Source of the DNA: Caenorhabditis elegans
Lineage: Eukaryota > Nematoda > Chromadorea > Rhabditida > Rhabditidae
Direction: 5' to 3'
Assembly (NCBI RefSeq): GCF_000002985.6
Contig: NC_003282.8
Coordinates: forward strand, 8,122,001-8,186,000
Length of the DNA stretch: 64,000 nt
Below are positions 28,742 through 41,823 of this stretch, one piece after another (the stretch's first letter is position 1; every line of letters begins with the position of its first letter). The notes beneath the pieces are model-generated. The model worked only from the letters and a program-made list of their open reading frames with translations, was not told the origin of the DNA and did no database searches. The position numbers and the translations under genes were made by a program.

Positions 28742-30450
28742 CATTGCTTTCTTTTTTGTATATCAGTTTTTCAATTTAATTCTTCAAATTTTTCAAAAAA
28801 AAAAAAGCCAACTGAGACATCTTACAATCCCAAGGCAGTTTCTTGCTCTGAAAAGGTTAATCTCACTTTCACAATGTGCTATCCCCCCACAAAAATAAAA
28901 TCTTCCAAAACAAAACAAGGTAGCTCTAACTGATTCGCTTATAATTTTATTCTGTTTTCAAATTTGTTTTAAAAAACCAATTAGTATTTTTGTTTCAATT
29001 AAAATTTCTTAAATCAAATTCTCCAGATGTTTTGATCTATTAGGTGCTCGTTTCACCCCGCCCCTTGTTTTTTATGAAGCCTGTATAAGTGACCTTGGAA
29101 ATACACAACCATCAAGCTTTTTAACTTTCATTATGGATTTCGAGAAATTTCAAAATCTTGATAGTTGAGTTTTTAAATTTCTAAAGTCATATTTTCCCCC
29201 TTTTCATTGCACTCTATGTTTATTTCGTTTTGTTCTCCAATGAACTTGATAAAATCATAAAAATTATCTTTTAATCTTTATTTTTAAGAATTTCTTTGTC
29301 AGTATCATATTATTACAAGTGCCACTTTAAGTGTTGAAAGTCAGTTGATACTGCCAAAATATACTGTATCCAACAAATAGTGTAACAAAATAGAATACCT
29401 TAGTTAAATGAATTCGCTCATCAAGCTAAACTTCTCGCTATCCGAGAAGATCAAAGCGAAAAACTGAGGTTCTCTTCAAAAAGTGTTTTATAGGATATAG
29501 CATTATTGCTTTTTTGGGTCCTTTGATATTTTAAAGAAACCTACACACGTTCACGAGTTTTTTGACAGAAAGTTACAGTTCTAAAAAGAAAGCAGTAGAT
29601 AACACGCACGATGGAATAATTTTGCGGTGATTTCTTAGAACAAACGATGAGTAGATCAGTGAGCTGAATAATTTTCATTTGTAAAAAGGTTTTCACATTT
29701 TGCACTGGCTTTTCTTATAAAAATCATACTTAATTGGGCAAAACATTCTACATTCTTTCCATTTTTATTTTTGTTTCGTCTTAACATTCACATACAGATA
29801 AAACAGTAAGAATAATAAAAGTGACATAATAATGTGACATAATAATGTTGAAATATTATTTATATGTTATTTATGCCTATTCTCGATCAGCTTAACTGAT
29901 TTGATCATTAATGAATCACGAGATGTCGGTGCTCAATTGAAATGACGACAAGTTCATGTCTCCGTCTATTTTCTCTATTCTGCCAGAAATTGTGACTGAT
30001 AAGAGCTTGTTTTATAAAACTATTGAGTGTGGGTCAATGTCCATTCCAATTTTTCATTCTTTTCTATTTGACAACTTTCAATACGGAATCTTTTCCTTCC
30101 AATTTTTCTTTGTTTCCCCTTGTAATCCCTTGATTATAAAAAGGCTACAACTTATCAGTTGATTTACTTTTTTCTCATTACAGTCTGTATAATTAATATA
30201 CTAGGAGACAATCATTGTCCTGGGAAGATAATTTATTTCTATAAATTTTAAGAATTGTGAAAAACATTTCCAAATTTTGAAATTCCTAGCTTTGAAGTTC
30301 TAGATAAATTTTTTAATTCCAGATACTGAAGTTTGTAGATATTTTCCTCAACAACTTTTAGAATATAATGTATCGTATACACGCTTTTTTGATGTTTTTA
30401 CATATCTGATTGTGAATGCAATTTTTATATAAGTTTCATTACAGATTGAA
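28742..30450 (+). other. pmk-1 3'UTR and faah-2 upstream region
   Basis: A canonical AATAAA at 28894-28899 marks the likely end of pmk-1. The remaining 1.5 kb shows no coding frame with splice support. A short tandem repeat of GTGACATAATAAT occurs near 29820-29845. The segment ends with an acceptor CATTACAG seven bases before the next ATG, consistent with SL trans-splicing. Confidence 0.45.
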
Positions 30451-32657
30451 ATGTTATTACTACTATTCACTGCGTGTTTGGCAATTCTTGGAGCATATTT
30501 CTACAGGTTTTGGAGTACACGACAGAAGGTTTGTACATTAGTGAATTAGCACTCTCTTCAAGTGTTCAGATTTTTCAAATTTATGTTCTTTTTCAGCGAC
30601 AAGTTGAACTTCAAAAAATTGTTGACAAGAAAAGAGCTCAAAGAGCAGAAAGTGTCAAATTTGCGAAGGAATCATCTGAAAAGCTGGACAAAGAGACTAG
30701 ACTGAAAATCGCTGCAATGGAATATTCAGAGTTGAAGGGTAAGTTATTGAGCAATTTTTTATTATTATAATCCAAATATTTTATATATTCTGAACGCCAT
30801 AAAAATATTGCGTAAAATCAACATTCCAAGAAATCAATGTTTAACCGAGTGAGAGTGCTAATAGATAACACACATTCATAAAACTGATTGTCAATTTTTC
30901 ACCAAATGATTAGGTTTTTCGGAATGTTCTACATAGACTAGAGACTTCCTGAAAATGGTCTGATTTTTAATTTTATGGTTTCTAGACGGCCTTCAATCTG
31001 GAAAAATCACCTGCATTGACGCTGTTCGTACCTATTACGCAAAAGCAATTTCCGCAAATGAGAAGACAAATTCAGTATGTATGTTTGTGAAAGAAGCTGA
31101 AAAATGGGCAATGGATTGGGATGAAAAAGCAAAGGATCCTCAATTCCAGAAGCCTCCACTTTTTGGACTTCCAATGTCTTTGAAAGAATGTGTTCCACTT
31201 GAAGGTTACGATCAGACACGTGGATTCGTTCAAGATACTTTCCGTCCAACTGAAACTGACGGAGTACTTGTTCAACAATTAAAGAAACTCGGAGCAATCC
31301 CATATGTTCAGACAAATGTTCCACAGTCTCTTTTGTCTTATAATTGTTCAAATCCAGTTTATGGAACTACAAATCACCCAATGGATAAAACAAGAACATC
31401 TGGAGGATCGTCTGGTGGAGAATCTGCTTTGATTTCAGCTGATGGATCACTTCTTGGAATTGGTGGAGATGTTGGAGGATCTATCAGAATTCCATGTGCT
31501 TACACTGGAACTACTGGAATTAAACCATCACATTTGAGATTCTCTCATCGTGGAGTTTGTGGATCTGTTCCGGGAAGACCTTTGATTAATTCAAATGATG
31601 GACCAATGTCGACGAGAGTGGAAACAAATGTCGATTTCTTGAGAACTGTTTGGGCAGATACGTGGATTACGGAACAAGATCCTTATGTTCCACCTGTTAC
31701 ATGGAATGAGGAGGCTTATAAAAGTGATAAGAAATTGAAAATTGGGTATTATGTTGATGACGGATGGTTCACTCCAACTCCAGTTTGTCAAAGAGCTGTA
31801 ATGGAAGCAAAGCAGATTTTGGAAGACTCTGGGCACACTTTGGTTCCATTCAGGCCACCAAGAGTTCCTGAAGTTTTGAGAATGTTTTTGAGAGCAGTAT
31901 GCGTTGATGCTGGAACATTCTTGTCTAAGAAGCTGATGAATGTAAGTTTTTTTTTGAGTATTTCCAGCTATTATTCTGAAAGCCGAAAAATGTATGTAAA
32001 TTAAACTGCAAATTTTCAGGACATTATCGACCCTCTTCTCTACACTCAAGTTGTACTATGGATGGTGCCAGTTCCAATTCAAAGATTCCTTTCAAGCATC
32101 ATTAAAGTCTTCTTCCCAAGACTTGGAAATCTTATGGATGCAATGACGTTGAGTACTGTGGAGCTTCGTAATACATATGCTGATATTGAAGCTTATCGAA
32201 GTGAAATGGCTGGATTGATGGTTGATCAGAAGATTGATGCTCTTCTTTGTCCGGTTACTGTATCGCCAGCTCTTCCACATGTTTCTCCATCTAAATTGTT
32301 TGCTGGAACTAGTTACACTGGAATCTTCAATTTATTGGATTATGCTGCAGGTCAGTTAATTTAACTTGGTTTCCTTAAAGTAGATTTTATTCTTTAGGTA
32401 TTCTTTCCCATTCTATTAAATTATAAATTAATCTTAATAATATTTTAGGATCTGTTAATGTGACTCATGTTACAAAACAAGATGAATTGGATCTTGAAGA
32501 CTATGAAGAATCTGATCCATGGTATGCTCTTGCAAAGAAAGGATCACGTGGAACTATTGGTTTCCCAATTGGAGTTCAAGTTGCAACTCCTCCATACAAA
32601 GAGGAGACATGTCTCAGAATTATGAGAGAAATTGAACGCGGTGTCACCGGAAAATAA
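30451..32657 (+). CDS. faah-2: Fatty acid amide hydrolase paralogue
   Basis: Five exons: 30451-30528, 30597-30738, 30986-31941, 32020-32350 and 32449-32657; 571 residues. An N-terminal membrane helix (LLLLFTACLAILGAYFYRFW) leads to an amphipathic stretch and the amidase-signature domain. The catalytic Ser-Ser-Lys triad is visible: K140 in SLKEC, S215 in TSGGSSGGES and S239 in GDVGGSIRIP, matching the spacing of human FAAH (142/217/241). The enzyme hydrolyses fatty acid amides such as anandamide and other N-acylethanolamines at membranes. Very similar to the gene at 37.4-39.9 kb in the same orientation, so a duplication. The faah-1/faah-2 assignment uses recalled gene order (faah-2 next to pmk-1). 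Confidence 0.88.
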
Positions 32658-33253
32658 TCGATATTACGGTCATCCCATCCGTTTTTCTCTTCATTTTCTC
32701 GCTCTCTTTTCACTTTCCCACAATGCCATAATATTTTTTGTTTTACGGTTTTTTATGCAAATTGACCTGTTTTCTAATTCCTTTTGGTCAGTCTGCGTTT
32801 TGTGTTACATTGTGATATAATTTTGAACAGTTTTTGAATGAAACAGTAATATAATTTAATTGAATTCAGTTTTTGAAACAAACATATTCCAGCAGCTCTA
32901 TTGAAAATGTGATTTCAATTTATTTGAGGTTTTCATTTTAAACATGCACGGCAAGACTGTCACCAAATAATTGTTGACCAAAATACCAAAAGCAGAAAAT
33001 CGTATTCTCGCTTCGCTTACAGGATAGAAAACCTATCTTGTCTTATTCAACATATCTACTGGAAAGAAATGGCAACTATTGAACCACTAATGCGCAGAGT
33101 AGAAGGAAATATCGTGCCGTTATCTAAACACGTATCCTTGGAACTTTCCTAGAAGCCGGAATCTAGCATGATACTTAACATTCAAGATAGTTTTTGTAAC
33201 ACTTCATTTATTCAATTGAAAACAGACTAGATCTAGTTCAATTTCATTTTCAT
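32658..33253. other. Convergent intergenic region between faah-2 and the CK1-like kinase
   Basis: Both genes point into this roughly 600-bp stretch. On the minus strand an AATAAA (plus-strand TTTATT, 33207-33212) lies 41 bases past the kinase stop. No gene is apparent. Confidence 0.45.
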
Positions 33254-34447
33254 TTACTTCTTCTTAATCTCGACTCTCTTTGTCGCATCGGCAGTCTCTC
33301 TATCTCTTCCAGTCTTGTTAAACGATACTTCTGTTGACATGCCTTGGTCTACATCCAACTCGATCACTTTTCCATCACCAATTGTTTCAATCGGGCCCAT
33401 GTACGGAACATTTGGATCCCAATCCAATGGATCTGTATCCTTGATCTTGCTGGCAGCGGCAGCGTGTTGAAGACAGCAGTACACGAACTTATAATCGGGC
33501 TCCGAGTAGAAGTCAAGTTCGTCTACGTACTGCAAAAAAAGGGTTCAGGATTGATAAAAGTTGCTTTGTATACCTTCAAAATTCGTTCAAACTCCTTCAA
33601 CGGGCAATTATAAAACAAATCCGCCATGATTTCCTTGTCCGTTCTCACGTCTTTCTTGTACTTCAGAACTTTTTCCCGTTCTGTGGCCTTGAACTTTCTC
33701 CATGGCAATCCACCAGATGTCCATTCCGCGACCATGTAAAGCCATGATTCAATGTCATCTTTGCGTCCGGTATCAATTTCAAGCATTGAATTGATTGGAG
33801 CATAACGAGTTGTTCCTCGGAATTGAGACTTTGCACGTTGAGTCCGAAGCCTGCCTTCGCCTCGTTTCACAAATTCACGGCAGAGACCGAAGTCGAGCAT
33901 GAAGATTGTGTGATGCTCATTAGACTCTTTACGACCGACTGCGAAGTTGCCTGGCTTGATGTCTCGGTGCAAAAATCCGAACTGAAATTTTACATATATT
34001 CAACTACTCTGAAAGAAAAAAACTCACTCTGTGTAACTCTTCAATGGAGATAAGGCACTGTGAAGCAGCTTTCAGAGAGGTTCCTTTTGTGAATCGGCAT
34101 TCAGCAGTGTCCATTCGCAGATCCCAAAGATTCTTTCCAATCAGTTTCATTACAATGAAGTTGAATCGATTTTTCACTGCAGCCTGGTCGATGACTGTGC
34201 AGAAGTGACGACTCTGGATCTTGGCAGCTCCTTTCAAGACATTGCAATCCATGTAGAGAGCCTTCCGACATGCCGCCGCATTTTCACATTTGATTGCAAA
34301 CTTCTCCATATCGGATAGACGCAGAACCGAGTAGACGGCACCATATCCACCCTTTCCAAGAAGTGCCAACACTTTGTATCGATCTTTTTTCGTTTTAAAT
34401 TCTTCATTGTTTCGAGGCATTGAATCTTCATCCTCTGATGGCTGCAT
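33254..34447 (-). CDS. Casein kinase 1 / tau-tubulin kinase-like protein kinase
   Basis: Three exons in transcript order: 34447-34028, 33981-33574 and 33529-33254; 367 residues. The glycine loop GKGGYGAVY, ATP lysine in FAIKCE, catalytic loop HRDIKPGNF and DFG (LDFGLCREF) are intact. RGTTRYAPINSMLEIDTGRKDDIESWLYM is cut here to key parts: RGTTRYAP and GRKDD-ESW, the CK1/TTBK signatures that replace the APE motif. It belongs to the large nematode expansion of CK1-like kinases, many of them expressed in the germline. It lies in reverse orientation between two FAAH genes. I believe it is annotated B0218.5. Confidence 0.9.
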
Positions 34448-37421
34448 TCTTTTTTCTTTAATCCTCGAATCGAATTTGAATATGAATGATGAAAATATGG
34501 GAATGATTCGATTTGGAGAAGAATCGTAGAGTTTTTGTTTTGAAGTTTAATGTATTTGGCATTCAAAGTGCAAATCTAAAGTTCACGTTGGTTTTGATAA
34601 TTATTTTTGCAACTCAATTAATTTTCCTACCTAACGCTTAAATTTTTTAAATGTTTTTTGTTTATAAAAAACCAAAAACAAAATAGGACAGCAGTGTTGC
34701 ACGGTAATCAAAAATTTTCGGCAATCGTCAGTTTCGACGATTTCGGAAAATGAAAACTTCCAGCCACTTTCAAACTCACCTTGTTTTTTAGTATTCGGTT
34801 GTTCTTTTTTGAAAGAAACATCTAAACCTACTAGGTTTAAGACATGTTAAGCTTTAAGTACGAACTTTTGTGAATACATGTCTACGTGTCTAAACTAATA
34901 TAAGCGATCAAACTCATATTTCCGGTGATTTCGACAATGCCAAATGTTATGTTGACTAACAGGAATTGTCGCGCACTCACACTAGCGCAATCATTTTGAA
35001 ATATTTTGAAAACATGTTTTCTAACCGTGATTTGCTTCATCTTTTGCCATTGAACCCAAATCCGCCAAAATTATACTAAAATTAAAATAAATCAGTTTGA
35101 GGACATTTTTCGTGAAACTTGTGTTCTTACCTTTTTCTCTTGATATTTTATGTTATATCTCTTTAGAGACTCAGTTAAGCTTCTTAAAATCATTTTAACT
35201 TTTGATAATCCAATATGTTCCTGTCTGGAGAGTAAAGATGAACAATACAGAAACTACAGAGAATTTGAAGAACAGTGACAGAAAGGGGAATACTTGTTTG
35301 TCCTTCGAATGGTAGTTTTGTTCAAATACACCAAACATTTCGGAGAAACTTGACACTTACTTAAAGTTTTGAGAAACGGTTTCTTTGATGTTTATATTTT
35401 TACATTTAGTGGCTGGAATTTTAATTTAACTTTTTGTGAACTTACATACATATGTTCTAGTTCCCAAAAACTTCAGTGCTTTGGTTGCTAAAAGTGCCCA
35501 AATTCACAAAGTGTTATTACAGTATTGGGGAAAAAATATCACGTGTACATTATGCGTTTTCAAATAACAGGAAATAAGATAAATTATACTTTGAAATGGT
35601 ATTTAAAGGAAGAGTAGCGCCAGTGGGGAAATTATTAAAAACTACTCCAATGGCGCCAAAATTACCCAACACCAAAAAGTAAAACTTTTCGAAAAAATTC
35701 AAAATCGTTTTATTTACTGTCAAATAGTTACAATTACTCAGTGGAAGTCGGGCAAAAAATTTTTTTTTCTACGATTTTTATTCTTTAATTTTGTATTGAT
35801 CATTCGTATTTAAACATTCTAGGAACATGCGACATTGCTCAAAATCTCATATTTTCAAAAAAAAATTGGCAATGTGCCAAAACTTTGACTCGAAAATTAA
35901 AAAAAAACTAAACTTTTTTGGAGTATTTTATTATATAGTCGGTCGCATTTTGGATCATTATAAGTTTATTTAGACCAAATCCACACTGGCGCTTCGCCAT
36001 AAATTCAAAAAATCTCAGACATTTGGTATACAATATTTTGAATTTTTTTTTTTTGGAAACTGTCTGGCAAATGTTAAATTAAACATTACTGAGTTTCAAA
36101 TTTCTAATATTAAATTATAATCTGTGCTTTCTCAAACTTTTTAAAACGATATTTCCGTTTAAAATCTTACTGATCTCACTGAGAAAAAAAATTTAAAGCA
36201 AAAATCTAACATATATATGTATATTTTTTTAAAAGTTTGCTATAGTCGATCAGTTGTCTATGAAAATAGATTGTTAATAACGCATTTCGAAAATAGTAAA
36301 AATTAAATTTTGTATTGCAATCTTCTCAACTCTACAATTTATCTTCAAAGTATTCTTTTAAATTTCTGTTACCATTTATTCGTACCTACACAAACTTTTT
36401 TTAAACTGGTTTTTTTAAAACTTATCTGATATTTACTGTCTCGTCATAGTCTTTTTTTTTAAACAAATTCTTAACATCAAAAAAGGAGAATGATTCAATT
36501 TTATACACACATTTCTTTAAATTCAATATTTAATCTCTGATTCACACTATTTTCCTCCATCTTTTTTCATCGTTTTTTGAAGTTCAAATCCTCATTGTTG
36601 ATCTAAAATTCGTTTTTTGACGACTATCATCAAATCATTTTGATAAGTTCTTAAGCACACAAAATCTCATTTATTTGCTCTATGACCTCGGGTGAAGAAA
36701 TGTCTACGAATTGCCGAATATCATTGAATTTTCAATTGGAGTAGCAGATTTTTTACGTTTTTTTTGGAGTGGTGAAGTTTCATAAAATGTTTAATTTTTT
36801 GGTAGAACATTTTAGAAACATGTCAAGAAACTATAGATACTTCAGTATTTGAAATAAATACCTCTTGAAATCGAAATTGAATCTCTCGAATGTTTACATA
36901 AAAATTTATCTCATCGTATATTTATAAATTTATTATTTAAGTGCATTTATTTAAAGTACATTTAGTAGATTCAAGTTCATCAAAAATTAATAAAGTCACG
37001 ATTTTAACTTTTTGTTTCTTTTTTTAATCAGATGATAATAGAAAGTGACAAGGGAATTTCTTTTTCCTCACAATCAGTACCATGGCTTATTTTTAGCGTT
37101 TCTCTTCTTCTCCTAATTCTATAATACATTTATTTTCAAAATCAATATTAATCAAAAATTCAACTTTTTCAAAAAATTCAATGTCTGGCAAGTTTAGCTA
37201 TTCCAATTTCATTCAGTTGAAACCAAATTTTTGTCGGCAAATACGCACTTCCCTCAAACGAATCAAAATTGCCTATAAAAACATCGAAAATCATAAAAAT
37301 TTCTTTTTTTTATCACACCTCTCAAACATACTCCACCCACATTTTCAAAGAATTTCTACAATAACATTCGATTCATTTTTTTTCAGATTTCACTTTCAAT
37401 TTTCAGTATTTCAAGGTCATC
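34448..37421. other. 3-kb intergenic region upstream of faah-1
   Basis: No credible exon was found in this AT-rich region, which lies between divergent gene starts (the CK1-like kinase on minus, faah-1 on plus). It contains one MITE-like repeat (35604-36000). The final 250 bp before faah-1 include a possible non-coding leader ending in TTTTCAG at about 37406. Confidence 0.4.
35604..36000. repeat. MITE-like inverted repeat
   Basis: AGTAGCGCCAGTGGGG near the left end and the reverse complement of CCACACTGGCGCTTCGCC near the right end share AGCGCCAGTG. ACTACTCCAA and TTTGGAGTAT also mirror. The arms are degenerate and the interior is AT-rich. Confidence 0.45.
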
Positions 37422-39941
37422 ATGATTTTTTACTTGGTGCTTCTCGTTTTGGGAGCCATTGCCTTTTACGTTCACTTCAGCAATAATCGAAAAAAGGTAC
37501 TTGAATTTATACATTTAGCAGAAAAATTGCAGTTTTCAAGCATTTCAATTTCAATTTCAAAAATCTAATAAAGTTTAATAGAGTTTTCTGATGTTACTTT
37601 TTTAATTGTTTCACAAAAATGTAAATTTTAATGCAAAGTCTTCTAAAGTATCACAACTCACAAAAGTTATTTACTTTTAATGTTTATAAACTTCAGCTCA
37701 TTGAACGACTTGAAATAGTTGCTCAAAGACGACGTGACGATCTTTCCAAAAATGTAGAGCAAGCTCGGAAAGCTGCAGATAAATTGGATACTCAGAGAAG
37801 AGATTGGATTGGATCACTTGATTTTGAGCAGCTGAGAGATGAACTTCAAAGAGGGCATGTTACTTGTGTTGAAGCTATTCGGGCATACTTCCACAAAGCA
37901 ATTCTAGCACATGAAAAGACAAATGCAGTCACATGTTTTATATTGGATGCTGAACGTCAAGCTGAAGAACTAGATGAACAGGCAAAGTTACCGTATTATG
38001 TGAAGCCGCCACTTTTTGGAGTTCCATTATCTCTGAAAGAATGCTTGAAAGTGAAAGGTTACGATACGACAAGAGGTTTTGTACAAGATGCCTATCACCC
38101 TGCGACAGAAGATTCCATTCAAGTCGAGCACTATAAAAAATTAGGTCAGTTTTTTTCTGATAAAAGAAAATTAAGGAAGTTGTAGATTATTTCAGTAATT
38201 ATATTTTTATAGGTCCAGGTTCAGAAATTGAGTTTGTAATTGATAAAACTATCACGTGATGTCTTAGACGTAGACAATCTACGACGGAACAGGAAAAAGA
38301 CTATGAGAGAGAGCACGCACGATTAGATATTTAGTTCACAATTTTTTTTAAATTTTTGAATACAGATATGTTCATTATTTTTTGTTATGAAATTTGGACG
38401 TTATAATTTCAAAGTTGATACGGATAAAACCAATGATTTGAAAATGTAAACTCGCAAATAGCTATTTCAGGACTAATTCCATTTTGTCAAACAAATGTTC
38501 CACAATCACTTCTCAGTTACAACTGTTCAAATCCTTTATTCGGAACAACTACAAATCCATATGATTCAACACGTACTTGTGGTGGATCATCGGGTGGAGA
38601 AGGTGCTCTTATTGGAGCCGGAGGTTCATTGATTGGAATCGGAACTGATGTTGGTGGATCTGTAAGAATTCCGTGTCATTTTACTGGAACTGCCGGAATT
38701 AAACCATCGAAAATGAGATTTGCTCATCGTGGTGGTGGTGCATCGGTTCCTGGAAAACCGTTAATAGATGCTAATGATGGACCAATGGCAAAGGATGTGA
38801 AGACTAACGTCGAGTTTTTGAGAAATGTAAGTGCCTCTTTATGATTGTTATGAATTTTTCTAAAATATTTTTTTTAGGTTTGGGGAGACATTGATTTCCA
38901 ATCGGATCGTGATCCATATTGTCCACCAGTTCATTGGAATGAATCTGTTTATTCAAGTGAAAAGAAACTTCGAGTTGGATATTACATTGATGATGGATGG
39001 TTCACACCAACACCTGCACTACAGAGAGCTGTTCTTGAATCAAAAAAACATTTGGAAGCCGCCGGACATACAGTCATTCCATTCTATCCACCAAGACTTC
39101 CAAGTGTTATGCAGTTGTACTTCAGAGCTGTATGTCTAGATGGAGGGCAATATGTATTGAATAAATTGTTGAAAGATATCATTGAGCCAACAATTAGATT
39201 CCAAGTTACTCTTTGGATGGTTCCAGTATGGATTCAACGTATTCTTAGCTATCCAGTTTCGTTGGTATTCCCGAGAATGGGAATGTTGATGCAATCATTG
39301 ACAAGAGACACATTTGGTCAGTTTATCTTTTAGAATATTATTTCAATCAGTTCAACTAGTGAAGTAGTATTTTGAAGACTTCAAAGAGACATTTTATATC
39401 TAGTTTTGATTATTAATTTGTTCAGTTACAACACACATATATTCCCAATTTTCCAAAATAATTCCCAATTTCAGAACTCCGTGAAGCATATGCTGATATT
39501 GAAGCCTATCGAGAGGAATTTGTTGGTCTTATGATGAAAGATAATTTGGATGTAATCTTATGTCCAGCTTCCATAATGCCAGCTCCACAACACGATATTC
39601 CATCAAAGGTTGTTTCTGGTGTCAGTTACACTTGTCTCTACAACTTGTTAGATTTTGGAGCAGGTGGGTGAATACTTTCAGAAAACAATATTTTACTTCA
39701 GTTTTCGATTTCCAATTCAACAATTTCAGGTGTTGTTCCAGTCACTGCTGTATCTAAATCTGACGAGGAGAAGTTGATCAACGAATATCCAGAAACTGAT
39801 AAATGGTATCAAATCACTAAAAAAGCAACACTTGGAGCCGTCGGAATGCCAATTGGAGTTCAAGTTGCTGCACCACCATACCGAGAGGAAGCAGTACTTC
39901 GAACTATGCGGGAGATTGAAATCGCAGTCACTGGGAAATAA
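37422..39941 (+). CDS. faah-1: Fatty acid amide hydrolase
   Basis: Six exons: 37422-37496, 37697-38144, 38471-38826, 38878-39316, 39475-39663 and 39730-39941; 572 residues. The N-terminal membrane helix is FYLVLLVLGAIAFYVHF. The amidase-signature triad is K139 (SLKEC), S214 (CGGSSGGEG) and S238 (TDVGGSVRIP). The C-terminal membrane-associated region and the ending EIAVTGK match the paralogue's ERGVTGK. The enzyme breaks down N-acylethanolamines; in C. elegans FAAH-1 has been tied to diet-dependent signalling and lifespan. faah-1 has two introns (in the 38.1 kb and 38.8 kb regions) that faah-2 lacks. Its stop is only 81 bp from the stop of the facing lectin gene. Confidence 0.92.
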
Positions 39942-39976
39942 TTTCCATGTTCTTATCAGCATTGATTGTAAAACAT

Positions 39977-39982
39977 TTTATT
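39977..39982 (-). promoter_or_regulatory. Poly(A) signal of the first lectin gene
   Basis: Plus-strand TTTATT reads AATAAA on the minus strand, about 40 bases past the lectin stop and within about 40 bases of the faah-1 stop. The 3' ends of the two genes must overlap or nearly touch. Confidence 0.5.
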
Positions 39983-40022
39983 ACTGGAAATGAAACTCAG
40001 AACCCTGGTGATAAAAACAATA

Positions 40023-41776
40023 TTAATGGAGCGGTGCCTTTTTACAGATAAATGCTCTCATGTCAATTTGTGCAACATTATTCCATCGAGTATTTTCAGT
40101 GTTCTTATCCTCGTGTGGATCAGCAACCAACTGAAAATGTATTGTTTTTTGGAAGCATAGGTATCTGGGTAGCTCAATCAGGATTTATTTTGAATTTAAA
40201 ATTGAAAGAAATTTCAAAGAAATTAATGCTAAACCACATCACCTCGGCCGCCCACTCTTTGATCAAAGTTCCGCTTTTTTTAGTCATACCTTTGTCCGAC
40301 TCTGTGCAGAAATTGGATCGGGCTTTGATCATGCCATCGGATAAGTGTCGCGCGGTTGAAACATAAAAAACGATCTAGAATCCCTTGTTCTTGACAAAGG
40401 GTTAGCTGACTTTGCCCGATGCACCTTCCCGAAGACATAATTCGAGCCCAATCCAAGATCGCCCTTTTGGCTAAAGCGTGGCCACTCTTTGCAAATGTTT
40501 TATATTGTTAGACAAAAATCGGCCACTGCCTAAAAGCAAAACTGAACTGTGAAAAAAAAAACAAATTGAAACTCACCGAAGTCCACCATTCCTTGTCCAT
40601 ATTATTTGGCTCTCCATCTCCCCAGTTGAGGAAATTGACTGCAGATCCATCAGTCCATTGCCATTTTGAATTTTGATAGACTAATCCAATGAAAACCTAA
40701 AGTTAAATTTAATAAAAAACTATGAGATCATGTTTAGCAAAACATACGTCATCGCTATGACTTTTGTCTTTATTTGTGATACCGGCTTTTGAAAGATCTG
40801 AAATAGATGTTTCCGTTAGGATTTTGAACAGTAAAAACTTACCAACGAGGAACTGATTTTCATTTGCAGAATGGATCGAAGCAAGATCTCCACCGTCGGC
40901 TTGACAAGAACTGCGAGCATCGTTGAAACTAGTGAAACGAACAGTATTCTGCAAAGTTTACTTCTTGTTCCTTCTGAATGTAAATGAATAAAAAATACCT
41001 TGTAACAGAAATCAGTCTCATCATACCAAGTGTATCCAGATGGACAATGGCTTGGAACTGAAATATGTATCCTGTTTGATTTGGAAAATGATTGAGAAAA
41101 AGCTTACTTGTTACAGATGGACAAGTTGGGGTTACACTCGACGAATAAGAGCAGATGAATGGTAATTGTGCAGTACAGTTTGTAGTTTGCCATTTGGCAG
41201 TTCCTGTTTGAAGTTGCATACAGGCAGTGTCTCCTTGTGGAGATGGTTGACCAACTTTATAGTTCTGATAGTCAAAGTTGGATCCATCAGTCCAATACCA
41301 ATTCAATGGATTTGTAACATCTGGAGCAGTTGTCTTTGCTCCGAGCCATACACCTCCATCAAAATACTTTTGAGCTTGACTTGAAATAAATGTATTGTCA
41401 ATGGTATTATGAATAGATACCAAATGTCCACTCAATGTAGCACAAATTTCTTCAGCAGACTGGAAACTTGATGCAGTGCGGAAAACATTGAGACATCTGA
41501 AACGAGAACATGCTGTGTTAGCTACAACTTGCTCCAAATTTTCTGTGGCAAAAGAAACAAAAAATCATTTCATGATAAGAATTTTTAATTTTAAATCAAA
41601 CTCTTCTACGCCAGTCTGAAGTTTTGGAACATTTTGAAAACTTTCTGTGCATAACTAGAAGTTTCAAATAAGGGAGCCTACCTAGATCCAGATGCTTGAT
41701 ATATAGCTCCGGGTCCACATTGTGCAGAAACTAAGGGTATCAAAAACGAGAAAACAAATATCGTTGGTTGAAACAT
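40023..41776 (-). CDS. Secreted protein with two C-type lectin domains (paralogue A)
   Basis: Seven exons in transcript order: 41776-41682, 41496-41108, 41057-40999, 40948-40843, 40797-40748, 40696-40577 and 40130-40023; 308 residues. A signal peptide (TIFVFSFLIPLVSAQC) precedes two C-type lectin domains. The first spans CLNVFRTASSF to PFIC and includes GHLVSIH, GGVWLGA and WYWTDGS. The second spans HCPSGYTWYDETDFCY to FICKK and includes GGDLASIHS, FIGL and WTDGSAVNFLNWGDGEPNN. EPNN resembles the EPN sugar-binding motif in the second domain. There is no membrane anchor. Such CLECs are often intestinal and infection-responsive. The gene duplicates paralogue B at 45.2-46.8 kb; these are clec-51 and clec-52, but I cannot say which is which. 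Confidence 0.9.
40235..40510. repeat. GC-rich insert in the last intron of lectin A
   Basis: This stretch is clearly more GC-rich than its intron. Similar edges GGCCGCCCACTCTTTG and GTGGCCACTCTTTG occur in the same orientation about 240 bp apart. It has no coding frame and looks like a transposon remnant or MITE. Confidence 0.35.
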
Positions 41777-41805
41777 TTTGTTTCAAATGAAATGAACTGA
41801 CTGCC

Positions 41806-41823
41806 ACTGATAATAACTGATAA
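41806..41823 (+). promoter_or_regulatory. Paired ACTGATAA GATA-factor sites upstream of lectin A
   Basis: Two perfect ACTGATAA octamers (41806-41813 and 41816-41823) lie 30-47 bases before the lectin ATG, spaced one helical turn apart. ACTGATAA is the preferred site of the intestinal GATA factor ELT-2. Confidence 0.65.
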
